This document shows positions 12,901-21,574 of a stretch of DNA of 64,000 nt, in pieces. The first letter of the stretch is position 1; each line of letters opens with the position of its first letter. The DNA lies in NCBI GenBank assembly GCA_963746255.1, contig CAVVAJ010000009.1:496001-560000 (forward strand), in the 5' to 3' direction. The stretch comes from DAOVXM01 sp963746255. GTDB taxonomy: Bacteria; Chloroflexota; Anaerolineae; Anaerolineales; UBA4823. The notes beneath the pieces were generated by a model that was not told the DNA's origin, did no database searches, and was given only the letters and a program-made list of their open reading frames with translations. The translations under genes and the position numbers were made by a program.

Positions 12901-14102
12901 TCTCCGCTCAGCTGGCTGAGGCAGAAAATAATGAACGTGTATGCGTGGCAGGGATCGTTGTAAATGTACGCCCTTACCAGACCAAGAATGGCAAACCGAT
13001 GGCGTTCGCAGCTATTGAAGACCTGCAAGGTACGGTTGAGCTGGTGATCTTCCCCAGAACTTGGACGCAGGTCGCTAATCTTCTTGTGTTCGATAAGATA
13101 ATATTAGTTAACGGCCGGCTTGACTCGCAGGGAGCTGAACCAAAAGTGCTTGTGGATACTGTCTCGACAGATTTCACAATGGTCTTTTCACGTGAACCAA
13201 ATCCGAGTCAACCCGATCCATTAGACGATCAGAATATCCCCCCTGCCTTTCTTGGTGATGAACTGTCTGATGCTAGCGCTGATGAGCTGGAGAATTCTCC
13301 AGCAATTAGTACAGAAGCAAATCCGAAATCATCACATCAGGACATAAATGAGACGACCGAGGATGGTCACATAACACCGCCACCCCCTGAACCTTTCCCA
13401 AACGATTGGGATTCTGCTCAGGAAGAACAGCCAATATCCGCTAAACCGGTCGACTCTCGTCAAGATCAAATTGAGAGTGGTTCTAATAATAATACCGGGG
13501 ATCAATCTGCTAACAGAGATAATGGCCACGAAGAGAGAGCGGAAGTACCACCGGTTGAAAGTGATGTACAAATAGATTTGGCTGCATCAGAAGCAAAGGA
13601 ATTGGATGTAGATGGTTCAAATCTTGGAGTTGAAATTCCGGAGGTGACTGCAGAAAACAACTCAACTCCCAAAAATACCCTGGATAACTTCCAACCCCAA
13701 CTGAGTGAGACCGAAAATGTCTCTAGTTCATCAATTCCCCCCGCCATCTTAGGTGTGGATAATCTAGAACCCATATCCCCCATGAACCTACCGTCGGCAT
13801 CCTATCTGGTTTCTCCACCTCGTTTTGTTGGGGCAGATTCTGGAGTAGTGCAAATGGTTACTCTGATGCTGCAATCTTCAGGTGACCGCACACGCGATGT
13901 ACTTAGAATTAGACGTTTGCATGGGACGATCATGAGCTATCCTGGAAATGATCGTTTTGCTTTCCGAGTTTATGAGCGTAATCGCAGCTACCTGGTTGAA
14001 TTTCCTAATTTCACAACAGGTGTGTGTCACGAGCTGATAACCCAGCTTAGATTATTGGTAGGCGCTGAGAATGTGATCGTGGAAACAATTACTTTCCAAT
14101 AA
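9981..14102 (+). CDS. dnaE: DNA polymerase III alpha subunit DnaE
   Basis: This is the replicative polymerase catalytic subunit. The N-terminal PHP domain (HLHVHSEYSLLDG, LTDHGTMFG) is followed by the palm with catalytic aspartates in PDIDLDF (residues 396-402), the fingers and tandem HhH region, and an OB-fold (VAGIVVNVRPYQTKNGKPMAF) near residue 980. At 1373 aa it is about 200 residues longer than typical DnaE. The excess is an acidic, Ser/Pro/Asn-rich, probably disordered linker at about residues 1075-1275, followed by a compact C-terminal module. A TATAAT-like element occurs at 9870-9875. No ideal ribosome-binding site precedes the ATG; the nearest purine-rich stretch (AGCAGGAG) is about 23 bp upstream. 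Confidence 0.96.
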   Translation: MSFVHLHVHSEYSLLDGYSDIKKLVQRAQEMEMPALALTDHGTMFGVIDFYNSALKAGIKPIIGIESYLSARNMQDRDPQFDKRSSHLLLLAENQTGYLNLLKIASAAQLDGFYYRPRVDHDFLARHAEGLICTSGCMSAEVPRLLKNGQIEAARKQLDWYYDVFGADNFFLELQSHEINELEQINKHLLQLGPRYDGHFVATNDVHYVDKADARFQDILLAIQTGSVLSDPNRMRMTGDSYYLRSPQEMATIFQDIPDAINNTLLVAERCQVNLGFKGYRLPNFEVPDGYTPQKYLRELCDSGLERRYGQRVLEDEIQKRLNYELDIIHNMGFDTYFLVVWDLCRYARARDIWYNARGSAAGSIVAYSLDITLVDPIEHGLIFERFLNPGRISMPDIDLDFRDDRRAEMMEYTANKYGDDKVAQVITFGTLGARAAIRDVARVMDIPLNEVDRVAKLVPNIPGKPVTILDTLRDVSEFRQVYESTPYIRDVIDTAAKMEGVVRSAGTHAAGVIITDKPIIEYIPLHRPTGSSAADSPVKTVTQFSMSILDELGLLKVDFLGLATLTIMARACELIRERHGVDLNLDNIPIDDPETYELLGRGDTAGVFQVEGSGMRRWLIEMKPTELAHVVAMVALFRPGPMDFIPDYIARMHGDQPVTYRHPALEPIFKETYGYPVYQEQLMFAVMDLAGYSAPEADDLRKAVAKKIKSKLVKHKAKFVKGAVKNGISESIAQDIFTDWEEFARYGFNKAHAADYGTIAVQTAYLKAHYSIEYMTAVLSVNQNDTSKVALYAADCRRMRITVSPPDINASGWDFTIEDHPDRPSQIRFGLGAVKNVGHAPVDAILEGRLDQPFTDLNEFTHRVDLRHVGRRALESLIRVGALDKFGPRLSLLEGIDLVISVSASHFRAKDMGQLSLFGAQDGLEDQIILPATYTEVSQREILNWERELIGLYVSDHPLNPVIDQLTQAVTHFSAQLAEAENNERVCVAGIVVNVRPYQTKNGKPMAFAAIEDLQGTVELVIFPRTWTQVANLLVFDKIILVNGRLDSQGAEPKVLVDTVSTDFTMVFSREPNPSQPDPLDDQNIPPAFLGDELSDASADELENSPAISTEANPKSSHQDINETTEDGHITPPPPEPFPNDWDSAQEEQPISAKPVDSRQDQIESGSNNNTGDQSANRDNGHEERAEVPPVESDVQIDLAASEAKELDVDGSNLGVEIPEVTAENNSTPKNTLDNFQPQLSETENVSSSSIPPAILGVDNLEPISPMNLPSASYLVSPPRFVGADSGVVQMVTLMLQSSGDRTRDVLRIRRLHGTIMSYPGNDRFAFRVYERNRSYLVEFPNFTTGVCHELITQLRLLVGAENVIVETITFQ

Positions 14103-14120
14103 ATATACCATTCATTAATA

Positions 14121-14158
14121 AAACACTTCCGGTTGGGGAAATACCGGAAGTGTTTTTT
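14121..14158. terminator. Bidirectional intrinsic terminator between dnaE and pfkA
   Basis: A perfect 13-bp stem (AAACACTTCCGGT at 14121-14133 with its complement at 14143-14155), a 9-nt loop, then a T-run. On the minus strand the T-run is TTTTATT, so it can also end the converging pfkA transcript. Confidence 0.9.
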
Positions 14159-14181
14159 ACTATAACCATTTTGCACCAAAT

Positions 14182-15385
14182 TTAATCGCTGGTCATGATG
14201 AGTAGAGGTTTCATTTCGAAGCTTTCATATTTTGGTCGTAGACGGGTTGTGTTGTAGAATTTCTCGACATTCACCAATTTCTTAGTGCTCGTAACTACAT
14301 CGATGGGTACATTGCCGTAGCGACCGTTCTTCAGCACGACTAAGCGGCCGTGAAGTTTTTCCAATATCAAATCTAACGCTAGGTTGCCGTATGCCATGGG
14401 GACAATCGAGTTCGATCGCATCCGGATCACCACCACGGACCATGTATCCTAATTTCTGGTTGATGGTATTTATGGAGCGCCCATCATTATACATGGGCGA
14501 AATTTCTCTGAGCTTCTCCGAAACCAGGTCGCCGATGCCACCTAGTTTCTTGTGCCCATACGCATCTGTATACCGGTCCTGAAATACCATTTCATCACCT
14601 TCGAACATGGCGCCTTCCGATACCAAGACAATCGAATATTTGCTTGGATTGAGGTTGCGGTCATAAACTAGAAGCTCGGTAAGGTGGTTTATGTCAAACC
14701 GATATTCAGGGATCACACAGCGGTTAGCAGCCCCCGCCATTGTCGGCAGCAGGGCAGTGAACCCGGCATAACGACCGAATACCTCCAAAACCAGGATGCG
14801 TTCATGCGAACCTGCAGATGTCCGCAGACTGTTGGTCATCTGGATGGTACGGGTAACACAAGTACTGAAGCCGATACAGTAATCTGTTCCGGGCACGTCG
14901 TTATCCATTGTCTTTGGAATTCCAACCACCTTCACCCCCTCTTGAAATAGGCGTACGCCGTAGCTAAGCGTATCATCACCACCAATCGGGATTAAGAAAT
15001 CCACACCTAAATAATCGAGGTTCTTTAATATCTCAGGGGTAAGATCGTTTACTTCGTCCGTATACGTTTCTTTCAAATGTGGCGGCACCTCGGCTTGTTT
15101 TACATGGCTGGGGCGGGTACGAGAGGTATGTAAGAATGTTCCGCCGGTACGCCCTGCCCGGTTGACGATCTCATCAGTCAATCGAATGTAATTATTGCTG
15201 TTATCCGCCTGCGGGTCACGGATGAGGTCTAGGATACCACCCCAACCACGACGCAATCCGATCACTTGATACCCCTCGCGCAGAGCACGGAAGGTGACTG
15301 CTCGAATTGCCGGATTCAACCCTGGTACATCACCACCTCCGGTAAGAATGGCAAGTGTGCCTTTGGTTTTTTTTACTGTTGCCAT
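14182..15385 (-). CDS. 6-phosphofructokinase, PPi-type signature, with a frameshift near the 3' end
   Basis: This enzyme phosphorylates fructose 6-phosphate. The N-terminus GGDVPGLNPAIRAVTFRAL and the pairs GGDDT and PKTMDND are clear. In this superfamily an Asp in GGDD and a Lys in PKT are the features of pyrophosphate-dependent enzymes (ATP enzymes have GGDG and PGT), so PPi may be the donor. The frame breaks at 14411-14412, where one extra T turns the expected DAIDSIVPMAYGNL into a foreign tail ending at 14282. The true C-terminus continues in another frame to 14182 (LLIMTSD). Corrected length is about 400 aa. The lesion is a mutation or a sequence error. GGAGG precedes the ATG. Confidence 0.88.
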
Positions 15386-15574
15386 GATCCATCCTCCAAT
15401 AAAGGTTTACGATTTCACTAAGTAACTGCCAAAATCTAATTGATTATCAATCACAAAATTCGATTTAGGCTATCACATTTATGGGTGCTAACTTCTTCAT
15501 CAGCCCGCAGGATTGTACACCCATATTCTCCATCTAGCACGCACATCCATCTGGATGGCTGAAGCAGGATACTA

Positions 15575-17254
15575 TTAGATCCAAGTAGGTTCTTCGTAGG
15601 TACCGAAAACCCCCTTCATTACCGCTATCATCTCACCTAGGGTCGCATAGGAGTGGACTGCTTCCATGATGAAAGGCATTGTATTTTCAGACCCTTGGCA
15701 AGCGATCCGCAATCGGTCTAATGCCTGACCAACCCTGCCTGCATCACGGGTCTCGCGCAACTGCTCGAGCCGCTGTACTTGTCTTTCGTACCCTGCGGGA
15801 TCCATTTCAAGAATGGGGATTGTTATTGCTTTATCATCTTCGTACGCATTCACGCCCACAATATGGCGAATGCCCTGATCAACTTCGCGTTGGTGGCGGT
15901 AGGCCGAATCTGATATCTCGGTTTGGAAAAAACCCTTCTCAATTGCAGGTAGTTGACCACCAAGATCTTCGATCCTTTTGAAATATTCATGCGCCAGCTT
16001 TTCCATCTTATTGGTCAAGCTCTCTACATAGTATGAACCAGCGAGTGGGTCTACAGTATACGGGACACCCGATTCTTCAGCAATAATCTGTTGGGTGCGC
16101 AGCGCAATAGTCGCCGCGTGTTCAGAGGGAAGTGCCAACGCTTCATCCATACTGTTCGTGTGCAAGGATTGGGTCCCACCCAGTACGGCTGCCAATGCCT
16201 GTATGGCAACTCGCACAATATTGTTCTCGGGCTGCTGGGCTGTTAGCGATACACCGGCGGTTTGGGTATGGAAGCGCATCAGCCACGATCTCGGGTTTTT
16301 TGCCATGAAAGTATGTCGCAGCTCACGTGCCCAAATACGCCGCGCGGCCCGATATTTGGCAATCTCTTCAAAGAAGTCGTTATGTGCGTTGAAAAACAAT
16401 GATAAGCGTGGTGTAAATTCATCGATATCCAATCCGCGTGCCAGTGCCCAGCGGATGTACTCAAAACCATCCGAAAGGGTAAAGGCCAGCTCCTGTACCG
16501 CTGTGGAGCCTGCCTCACGGATATGGTAGCCCGAGATGCTGATAGTGTTCCACTGGGGGAGATACTGCGAGCCGTACTCGATCGTGTCAACGACCAGGCG
16601 CATAGACGGCTCAGGTGGAAAGATATACTCTTTCTGAGCGATATATTCCTTTAAGATATCGTTCTGGAGCGTACCCCGCAGCTGGTCAGCCCGCACACCT
16701 CGTTTTTCAGCTGCGGCAATATACATCGCCCAAATAGGTGCCGCGGGCGAGTTGATTGTCATACTGGAAGATACTTTGTCAAGGGGGATGCCTTCGAGGA
16801 GGATCTCCATATCCATTAAAGAGGAGACTGCCACCCCACACTTGCCAAATTCCCCTAACGCTTCAGGTGCATCAGGGTCATACCCCATCAATGTCGGTAA
16901 ATCGAAGGCGATTGACAGACCCGTTTGACCTTTATCTAACAGATACTTAAAACGAGCATTTGTCTCTTCTGCTATGCCAAAACCGGCAAACATGCGCATC
17001 GTCCATAGGCGGCTGCGGTACATGCTGGGATGGACACCTCTCGTGAACGGGTATTCGCCCGGGAAACCGATCTGTTCGTTGTAATCGATCTCATTGAGAT
17101 CTAAAGGCGTATACAGCCGGTCGACTTTTTCCGATGATTGCGTGATGAATGATTCTTTCTGCTCTGGCCTCCGGGAAAGAGCAGGTTCGAGTGTGGCATG
17201 CTCCCATTGTTGCAGATCGCGTTGGATGCTCTCAATCTCTTTGGGATCATACAT
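15575..17254 (-). CDS. Methylmalonyl-CoA mutase large (catalytic) subunit
   Basis: This 559-aa protein is the substrate-binding TIM-barrel half of the mutase and lacks the B12-binding domain. Landmarks are the N-terminal EQIGFPGEYPFTRGVHPSMY, GLSIAFDLPTLMGYD, MTINSPAAPIWAMY, RGTLQNDILKEYIAQ, TQTAGVSLTAQQPENNIVRV and NSMDEALALPSEHAA. The start was moved from 17269 to 17254 because GAGGAGA lies 7 bp before the latter ATG. Its likely partner is the B12 subunit at the left window edge, 14 kb away on the other strand. Isobutyryl- or ethylmalonyl-CoA mutases are alternatives, since substrate residues were not resolved. Confidence 0.92.
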   Translation of the reverse strand: MYDPKEIESIQRDLQQWEHATLEPALSRRPEQKESFITQSSEKVDRLYTPLDLNEIDYNEQIGFPGEYPFTRGVHPSMYRSRLWTMRMFAGFGIAEETNARFKYLLDKGQTGLSIAFDLPTLMGYDPDAPEALGEFGKCGVAVSSLMDMEILLEGIPLDKVSSSMTINSPAAPIWAMYIAAAEKRGVRADQLRGTLQNDILKEYIAQKEYIFPPEPSMRLVVDTIEYGSQYLPQWNTISISGYHIREAGSTAVQELAFTLSDGFEYIRWALARGLDIDEFTPRLSLFFNAHNDFFEEIAKYRAARRIWARELRHTFMAKNPRSWLMRFHTQTAGVSLTAQQPENNIVRVAIQALAAVLGGTQSLHTNSMDEALALPSEHAATIALRTQQIIAEESGVPYTVDPLAGSYYVESLTNKMEKLAHEYFKRIEDLGGQLPAIEKGFFQTEISDSAYRHQREVDQGIRHIVGVNAYEDDKAITIPILEMDPAGYERQVQRLEQLRETRDAGRVGQALDRLRIACQGSENTMPFIMEAVHSYATLGEMIAVMKGVFGTYEEPTWI

Positions 17255-17367
17255 ATGAATTCTCCTCATTTATGTGCTGGCGAAATATTGGTCGGGTGTA
17301 ATTATTCATTGGTTTACGGCGAAGTTCATATCGATGTAGGGAGCATTATAATACAGCCCGTGATTCG

Positions 17368-17396
17368 TTGACGCAGGCGTACCAGCATGGTAGAAT
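17368..17396 (+). promoter_or_regulatory. Promoter of tRNA-Glu
   Basis: TTGACG at 17368-17373, a 17-bp spacer, and TAGAAT at 17391-17396. The start would fall about 10 bp before the mature tRNA. Confidence 0.75.
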
Positions 17397-17412
17397 TCCT
17401 CGCTTGACCCCC

Positions 17413-17485
17413 GCCCCCATCGTCTAGCGGCCCAGGACGCGGCCCTCTCAAGGCCGAAACGGGGGTTCGATTCCCCCTGGGGGCA
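17413..17485 (+). tRNA. tRNA-Glu (anticodon CTC)
   Basis: A 73-nt cloverleaf with a 7-bp acceptor stem (GCCCCCA at 17413-17419 with TGGGGGC at 17478-17484), an anticodon stem CGGCC/GGCCG around the loop CTCTCAA, and a T-arm GGGGG-TTCGATT-CCCCC. The anticodon CTC reads GAG codons. The discriminator is A and CCA is not encoded. It stands alone with its own promoter. Confidence 0.96.
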
Positions 17486-17492
17486 TATTCAT

Positions 17493-17519
17493 ATAAGGCT
17501 GACAATCTGTCGGCCTTAT
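17493..17519 (+). terminator. Hairpin terminator after tRNA-Glu
   Basis: A 12-bp stem (ATAAGGCTGACA with TGTCGGCCTTAT, one G-U pair) around a 3-nt loop, followed by only a weak T-rich tail. Confidence 0.6.
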
Positions 17520-17799
17520 GTATTTAATATTCGACTCAATTGCCCATCTTCACGAATGATGTAAATTAAACAATATATTTCGCCATGAAAGTTGCCAAGG
17601 TCAATCCCACATATCAATGCGATTACTGTTAGAATCATCGATAAATACTTTTGCGTAATCTTGATGGTAATAAATGACAATTTATCGGATTTGACAAGTG
17701 TAAATATAATGAGTAAGTTACCAAATCAAGATTTATTGATGCTTTCGACAAATTTCGTTATTGGGGATAGATGAAAGTATTTCGAGAAAAGGTAACCTT

Positions 17800-18555
17800 A
17801 TGCGTGGATTAAAAGGAAAGCGAGTACTGATAACTGGGGGAGCCAGTGGTATTGGAGCGGCAACTGCGGAACGTTTCATTGAAGAAGGATCACGAGTTGC
17901 TGTGATCGATCGTGACCAACAGCAGCTCGATGGCTTCATGGTGCAGCATCCACGGCTTGACGGCGTGATCCACGCGGATGTTTCTAAGCCCGAAGCGGTG
18001 GCGAATGCCTTCAGGGTACTTGATGATCTGTTTGGCGGGCTCGATGTGCTCATCAACAATGCCGGGATTAGCCAACGCCACGCTTTTATGGAGATTACAC
18101 CTGCGGAATGGCGCGATGTAATGGATGTCAACCTCAACGGCGTATTTTATGTTGCCCAACAAGCTGCTCGCCGCATGCTCAACTCTGATGGCGGGGTTAT
18201 TCTGAATATGGGTTCGACCAATGGATTGATAGGCTATCATCACTACGCAGATTACAATGCTTCGAAGGCGGGTGTGATCGAATTGACCCGGTCGATGGCG
18301 CTGGAATTAGCCCCCAAAGTGCGGGTTAATGCAGTTTGCCCAGGATTTATCCTGACCCCGATGCAAGCCGCGGAATATAGCAGTGAGATGATCCGTGAAT
18401 TCGAAAACAAGCTACCACTTCGAAAACTGGGCAGCCCCGAGGATGTAGCCGCTCTATTTGCCTTCCTGGCCTCGGATGAAGCAAGTTTTATAACCGGGCA
18501 GCATTTCGTGATCGATGGTGGCGAGATCGCTGGAGGTCTTGCAAGCCAACCTTAA
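17800..18555 (+). CDS. Short-chain dehydrogenase/reductase (SDR)
   Basis: This 251-aa classical SDR has the NAD(P)-binding TGGASGIG near the N-terminus, NNAG, the catalytic Ser in NMGSTNG, the YNASK catalytic Tyr-Lys pair, and a C-terminal FITGQHFVIDGGE typical of FabG/glucose dehydrogenase-like members. An acidic Asp after the second beta strand (VIDRDQQ) suggests NAD preference. The start at 17800 is chosen over a TTG at 17761 because the protein then begins MRGLKGKRVLITGG. AAAAGG lies a few bp upstream. The substrate is not predictable. Confidence 0.9.
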   Translation: MRGLKGKRVLITGGASGIGAATAERFIEEGSRVAVIDRDQQQLDGFMVQHPRLDGVIHADVSKPEAVANAFRVLDDLFGGLDVLINNAGISQRHAFMEITPAEWRDVMDVNLNGVFYVAQQAARRMLNSDGGVILNMGSTNGLIGYHHYADYNASKAGVIELTRSMALELAPKVRVNAVCPGFILTPMQAAEYSSEMIREFENKLPLRKLGSPEDVAALFAFLASDEASFITGQHFVIDGGEIAGGLASQP

Positions 18556-18576
18556 GTTTACTTATACAACAAGAGC

Positions 18577-18780
18577 TCAAAACGCAATAATAATGGTACA
18601 CCAACCGTAGGGCGATCCGTGATCCGGTGAATGGTCTGAGCGAAATAATTTTAGGGGGACAAATTGTGGAAATCGACCATTGCGGGGATAAGCGATACCT
18701 TGGAGGTCGCGGGCATGCGGGGTGATTGCGTAGAATTGTCCCGGTTTGTAGAATACATAGGTGAGTCCCGCTATATTCAC
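18577..18780 (-). CDS. Possible small hypothetical protein
   Basis: A 67-codon frame starting at GTG, with no good ribosome-binding site and no recognised family. The product (VFYKPGQFYAITPHARDL then RNGRFPQFVPLKLF) has plausible composition, but I cannot tell whether it is translated or is a remnant. Confidence 0.25.
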   Translation of the reverse strand: MNIAGLTYVFYKPGQFYAITPHARDLQGIAYPRNGRFPQFVPLKLFRSDHSPDHGSPYGWCTIIIAF

Positions 18781-18847
18781 CTAAATTCGGTGTGGTAACT
18801 TTGAGTGTCTCCGCCCTATTATTAGCTGATTCATGGAGAAAGGCCAT

Positions 18848-19303
18848 ATGAATGACCCGAAGCGCTTCCGAATAGCAGACTTGATTGTTTTCACTCTGGC
18901 GAATATGATGAATCTTATCATGGTGGTGATTTTCCTGTCGCGAGCTAGTGGCAGCAGCGATCATTTCACAATAACAGGATTGGTCTGGGGAATCTTTGTT
19001 CTCGCTCTGACTGGAGTGGTTGTGTTGAATATAAAAAATGGGCGGGAGTGGTGGACATACGTCCTGCCATCTATATTAATCGCATTCTTAGTCCTAGAAA
19101 TTGTGCTCGATTACATCCTGAAAATCGAGTTCAGAACCACACGCCTGCTTGCACCCTATCTTTTGCTGTACTATGCAGCTATTTTTGGGATGATCGGTTA
19201 CTCATTTCGAATTGGGAAGAAGTATGGGTTTATTACTTTGATAACATATTTCATCAATCAAATCGCCACATTTTATTCCTATACCCAAGTAGGACATGGA
19301 TGA
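18848..19303 (+). CDS. Hypothetical four-helix membrane protein
   Basis: This 151-aa protein has four hydrophobic segments, at about residues 12-30, 43-61, 72-94 and 102-125, with a final hydrophobic stretch before the C-terminus. The start at 18848 (MNDPKRF) is preferred over 18833 because GGAGAAAGG lies just upstream. No catalytic motif is visible and I do not recognise the family. Confidence 0.7.
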   Translation: MNDPKRFRIADLIVFTLANMMNLIMVVIFLSRASGSSDHFTITGLVWGIFVLALTGVVVLNIKNGREWWTYVLPSILIAFLVLEIVLDYILKIEFRTTRLLAPYLLLYYAAIFGMIGYSFRIGKKYGFITLITYFINQIATFYSYTQVGHG

Positions 19304-19496
19304 CCAACCATTCTCTTTTAAAGCATTTGTGTGCGCTTGCTGCCATCAAAAGATCAATGCCTAAGGCTCTGCTAAAATTTCGATAGACTGTTGTGAATCT
19401 TCGATTCCCCTGTTGTTTTTTTATAATAACCAGCAAAGAATAGGATCCGATAATTTCCAAAAACCATTTCCACCTAGTTGAAACTATTCGCCAATT

Positions 19497-20045
19497 ATGT
19501 CGGCTATAAAATTTAAACAAATCATCCATTCACATATCAGCCGCTACCCTATTTCCCAGGCTGAAGATCTTTATAAATTGTGCTACCAAGCTTCTTTGGG
19601 AAGCGAACATGCGGTCAAGGACAACGTCGCAGCACGCGATCGGTTATTTCGAGAACTTTCTGAGTTAGGGAATTCAACACCGGAGCAGCTTCTCGATGAG
19701 ATTTCCGCTGATGGGGCAATCTTTCGTGTCCATTTGCGCCCTTATGTTGTTTCAGGTAGGGATCCAGAGTTGCTGTTGGAGGCCTTTATCCAAACCGCAC
19801 GAAACTTCAAAGGAAGCACAAGTCGACTTCACCGAAATGTGTCTGCAATCGTAGAAATGGCCCAAAATTCAGAGATTCCTATCAAAGCTCAGGGAGTCAA
19901 ATCGCTGCTTGATGAGATGCAGGCAGAAGGATACCCGTCAATCCACCATTCTCCAATATACATTCAAGCATACAATCCGCATTATCGCGTCATTGCCCGT
20001 CAATTTTTACCGCACGATTTGGGATTATCGAGAGATATTCCTTGA
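19497..20045 (+). CDS. Conserved hypothetical protein
   Basis: This 182-aa soluble protein begins MSAIKFKQIIHSHISRYP. The segment LYKLCYQASLGSEHAV with the later FRVHLRPYV resembles an uncharacterised bacterial family I have seen as hypothetical, with no known function. There are no transmembrane segments. A clear ribosome-binding site is missing. It stands apart from its neighbours by about 190 bp upstream and 450 bp downstream. Confidence 0.7.
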   Translation: MSAIKFKQIIHSHISRYPISQAEDLYKLCYQASLGSEHAVKDNVAARDRLFRELSELGNSTPEQLLDEISADGAIFRVHLRPYVVSGRDPELLLEAFIQTARNFKGSTSRLHRNVSAIVEMAQNSEIPIKAQGVKSLLDEMQAEGYPSIHHSPIYIQAYNPHYRVIARQFLPHDLGLSRDIP

Positions 20046-20495
20046 AACGCAGAAACACATCTTTGAAGGGATTTATTGTGACAAAGCGCGAACAATGAAA
20101 ATTCGAGAACGAATATGCAGGCATCTTATATGAATCGGAACTGCTGATGCATCCACTTTCCTTTAGCTTTGTTACACGAGGTATCGATTTGTAGGAACTG
20201 CATAACAAGTGCAAACCAGCACCGACCATAGTACTCCTTTGCCTCGCCCCCTTATAAGTATACCGACATTCAGTCACTCATCATGTGTCGGATGTAATCC
20301 TCGTAAATTGCTAAGGCAATCGCATCATCCAACCATTTTGGATAAACGTTCTAAACTGGTGGCACATTCCAGTAATGAGGGCCCCGAATGGTGCACGCGC
20401 TCCCAAGTATTCAAGTGGGTTTAGATAACCGTGTATAGTCTCAGCTTTATCGGCACCGATTGTGTGGATACCTTGTTTGGTACTTGGCTACTGGG
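20046..20495. other. Intergenic stretch with no supported gene
   Basis: About 450 bp without a convincing coding frame, RNA or terminator. The short frames here lack ribosome-binding sites and recognisable protein features. Confidence 0.6.
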
Positions 20496-20708
20496 TTATT
20501 CATCGTCCAGTTGAAATACATCTTCAACAGATAATCCGAATACTTTGGCGATCTTTAGCGCTAGATAGGTAGAGGGGATGAATATTCCATTCTCGATCGT
20601 GTTTATCGTTTTGCGAGTTACACCAACCCTGTGAGCCAGCTCTTCTTGGGTCCAGTCATTCATTGCTCGATAAACTTTGATTTTATTGGATAGCTTTTTT
20701 CTGGTCAT
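20496..20708 (-). CDS. XRE-family transcriptional regulator
   Basis: A 70-aa Cro/CI-type helix-turn-helix protein consisting of little more than the DNA-binding domain: IKVYRAMNDWTQEELAHRVGVTRKTINTIENG, then PSTYLALKIAKVFGLSVEDVFQL. It starts 7 bp after the stop of the membrane-protein gene, in an operon behind the promoter at 21203-21271. The junction is an 11-bp tandem duplication (CTGGTCATGAT twice, 20701-20722). This size and context are typical of small regulators paired with a DUF2178-like membrane protein. It probably autoregulates through the palindrome in that promoter. Confidence 0.9.
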   Translation of the reverse strand: MTRKKLSNKIKVYRAMNDWTQEELAHRVGVTRKTINTIENGIFIPSTYLALKIAKVFGLSVEDVFQLDDE

Positions 20709-20715
20709 GATCTGG

Positions 20716-21168
20716 TCATGATGCTCGGTACTTTAAATAGAAAGCTGCTTTATAAGCACCTGCTCCGGTGATGATGGAAGTCAAGGCGACCATGACAGGA
20801 TCACAAATCGGGTAGAAGAACCAGGCAATAGCAAAAAACATCGTCGTCCCGATGGCACCAAGGTAGGCCGCTTTCCAAGATTGTAGTTCCAACGTTTCAA
20901 TTAGTTCGTTATACAAGGCTTCTTTGAGCAAGGGGTCTTGTTTGATCTTATTCCCAAGCCTGGCCGATTTCAGTGTGCAAAAAACCAAAAGGAGCAGGCT
21001 CAGCAGAAGCCCGATCAACACTGCTTGCCCGATTGGTTGAGTGTTAAGATCTTTGAGACGGAAGAAAAAGCGTGTGACCGAAAGCGTTATAAAACATACC
21101 GCCCCGACGAGGTACCATTCCAGGCACCGCATTCGATCTCTATCCAATGACTCTATTTTGGAGTTCAT
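20716..21168 (-). CDS. Small membrane protein paired with XRE regulator
   Basis: This 150-aa protein has four hydrophobic segments (around VGAVCFITLSVTRFFF, AVLIGLLLSLLLLVF, YLGAIGTTMFFAIAWFF and VALTSIITGAGAYKAAFYL) separated by a charged cytoplasmic loop. The start at 21168 is set by a perfect AGGAGGT 7 bp upstream; the longer frame from 21201 has none. It resembles the DUF2178-type proteins found with small XRE regulators in Gram-positive bacteria and Chloroflexota. Function is unknown; a sensor or partner of the regulator is conceivable. Confidence 0.8.
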   Translation of the reverse strand: MNSKIESLDRDRMRCLEWYLVGAVCFITLSVTRFFFRLKDLNTQPIGQAVLIGLLLSLLLLVFCTLKSARLGNKIKQDPLLKEALYNELIETLELQSWKAAYLGAIGTTMFFAIAWFFYPICDPVMVALTSIITGAGAYKAAFYLKYRAS

Positions 21169-21202
21169 TTCTACCTCCTTCTTGATTTTGTATACGGGCA
21201 AA

Positions 21203-21271
21203 TGTTACAAGTATTGCACATTTTGTAACATATACTGTATATATTATAACCCTAGGGTTACTTATTGTCAA
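21203..21271 (-). promoter_or_regulatory. Strong promoter with palindromic operator upstream of the membrane protein/XRE operon
   Basis: On the minus strand: TTGACA (21266-21271), a 17-bp spacer, TATAAT (21243-21248). The spacer contains a perfect 14-bp palindrome, TAACCCTAGGGTTA (21247-21260). Just downstream is a second inverted repeat, TGTTACAA (21203-21210) with TTGTAACA (21223-21230), 12 bp apart. A regulator on either site would block the promoter or early elongation. Confidence 0.75.
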
Positions 21272-21574
21272 TATACATTTTTGGAATTGATTGAACTTCG
21301 GGAGAAATATGAAGCGACATAGCGCACGAATGATGTGCTAATACTCAACGATAATATTGATGCTCGAAGAGAACATACGACTTGCGTTGATGCTTATTTT
21401 CTGAGTATTCAGTGGCGAGATGAAACATTCGGCTCTGCATTAGCTCAAACGCGGATCCCCCAAAAAGAAGCACAGGCAACATAGATCAGCCGGCTTCCAT
21501 TTCAAGTGCATATAAACTAAGGTCAACTGCTGGTTTCATGGCCGCAATTAAGGCGAAGTAGACCGAGGGTTAAT

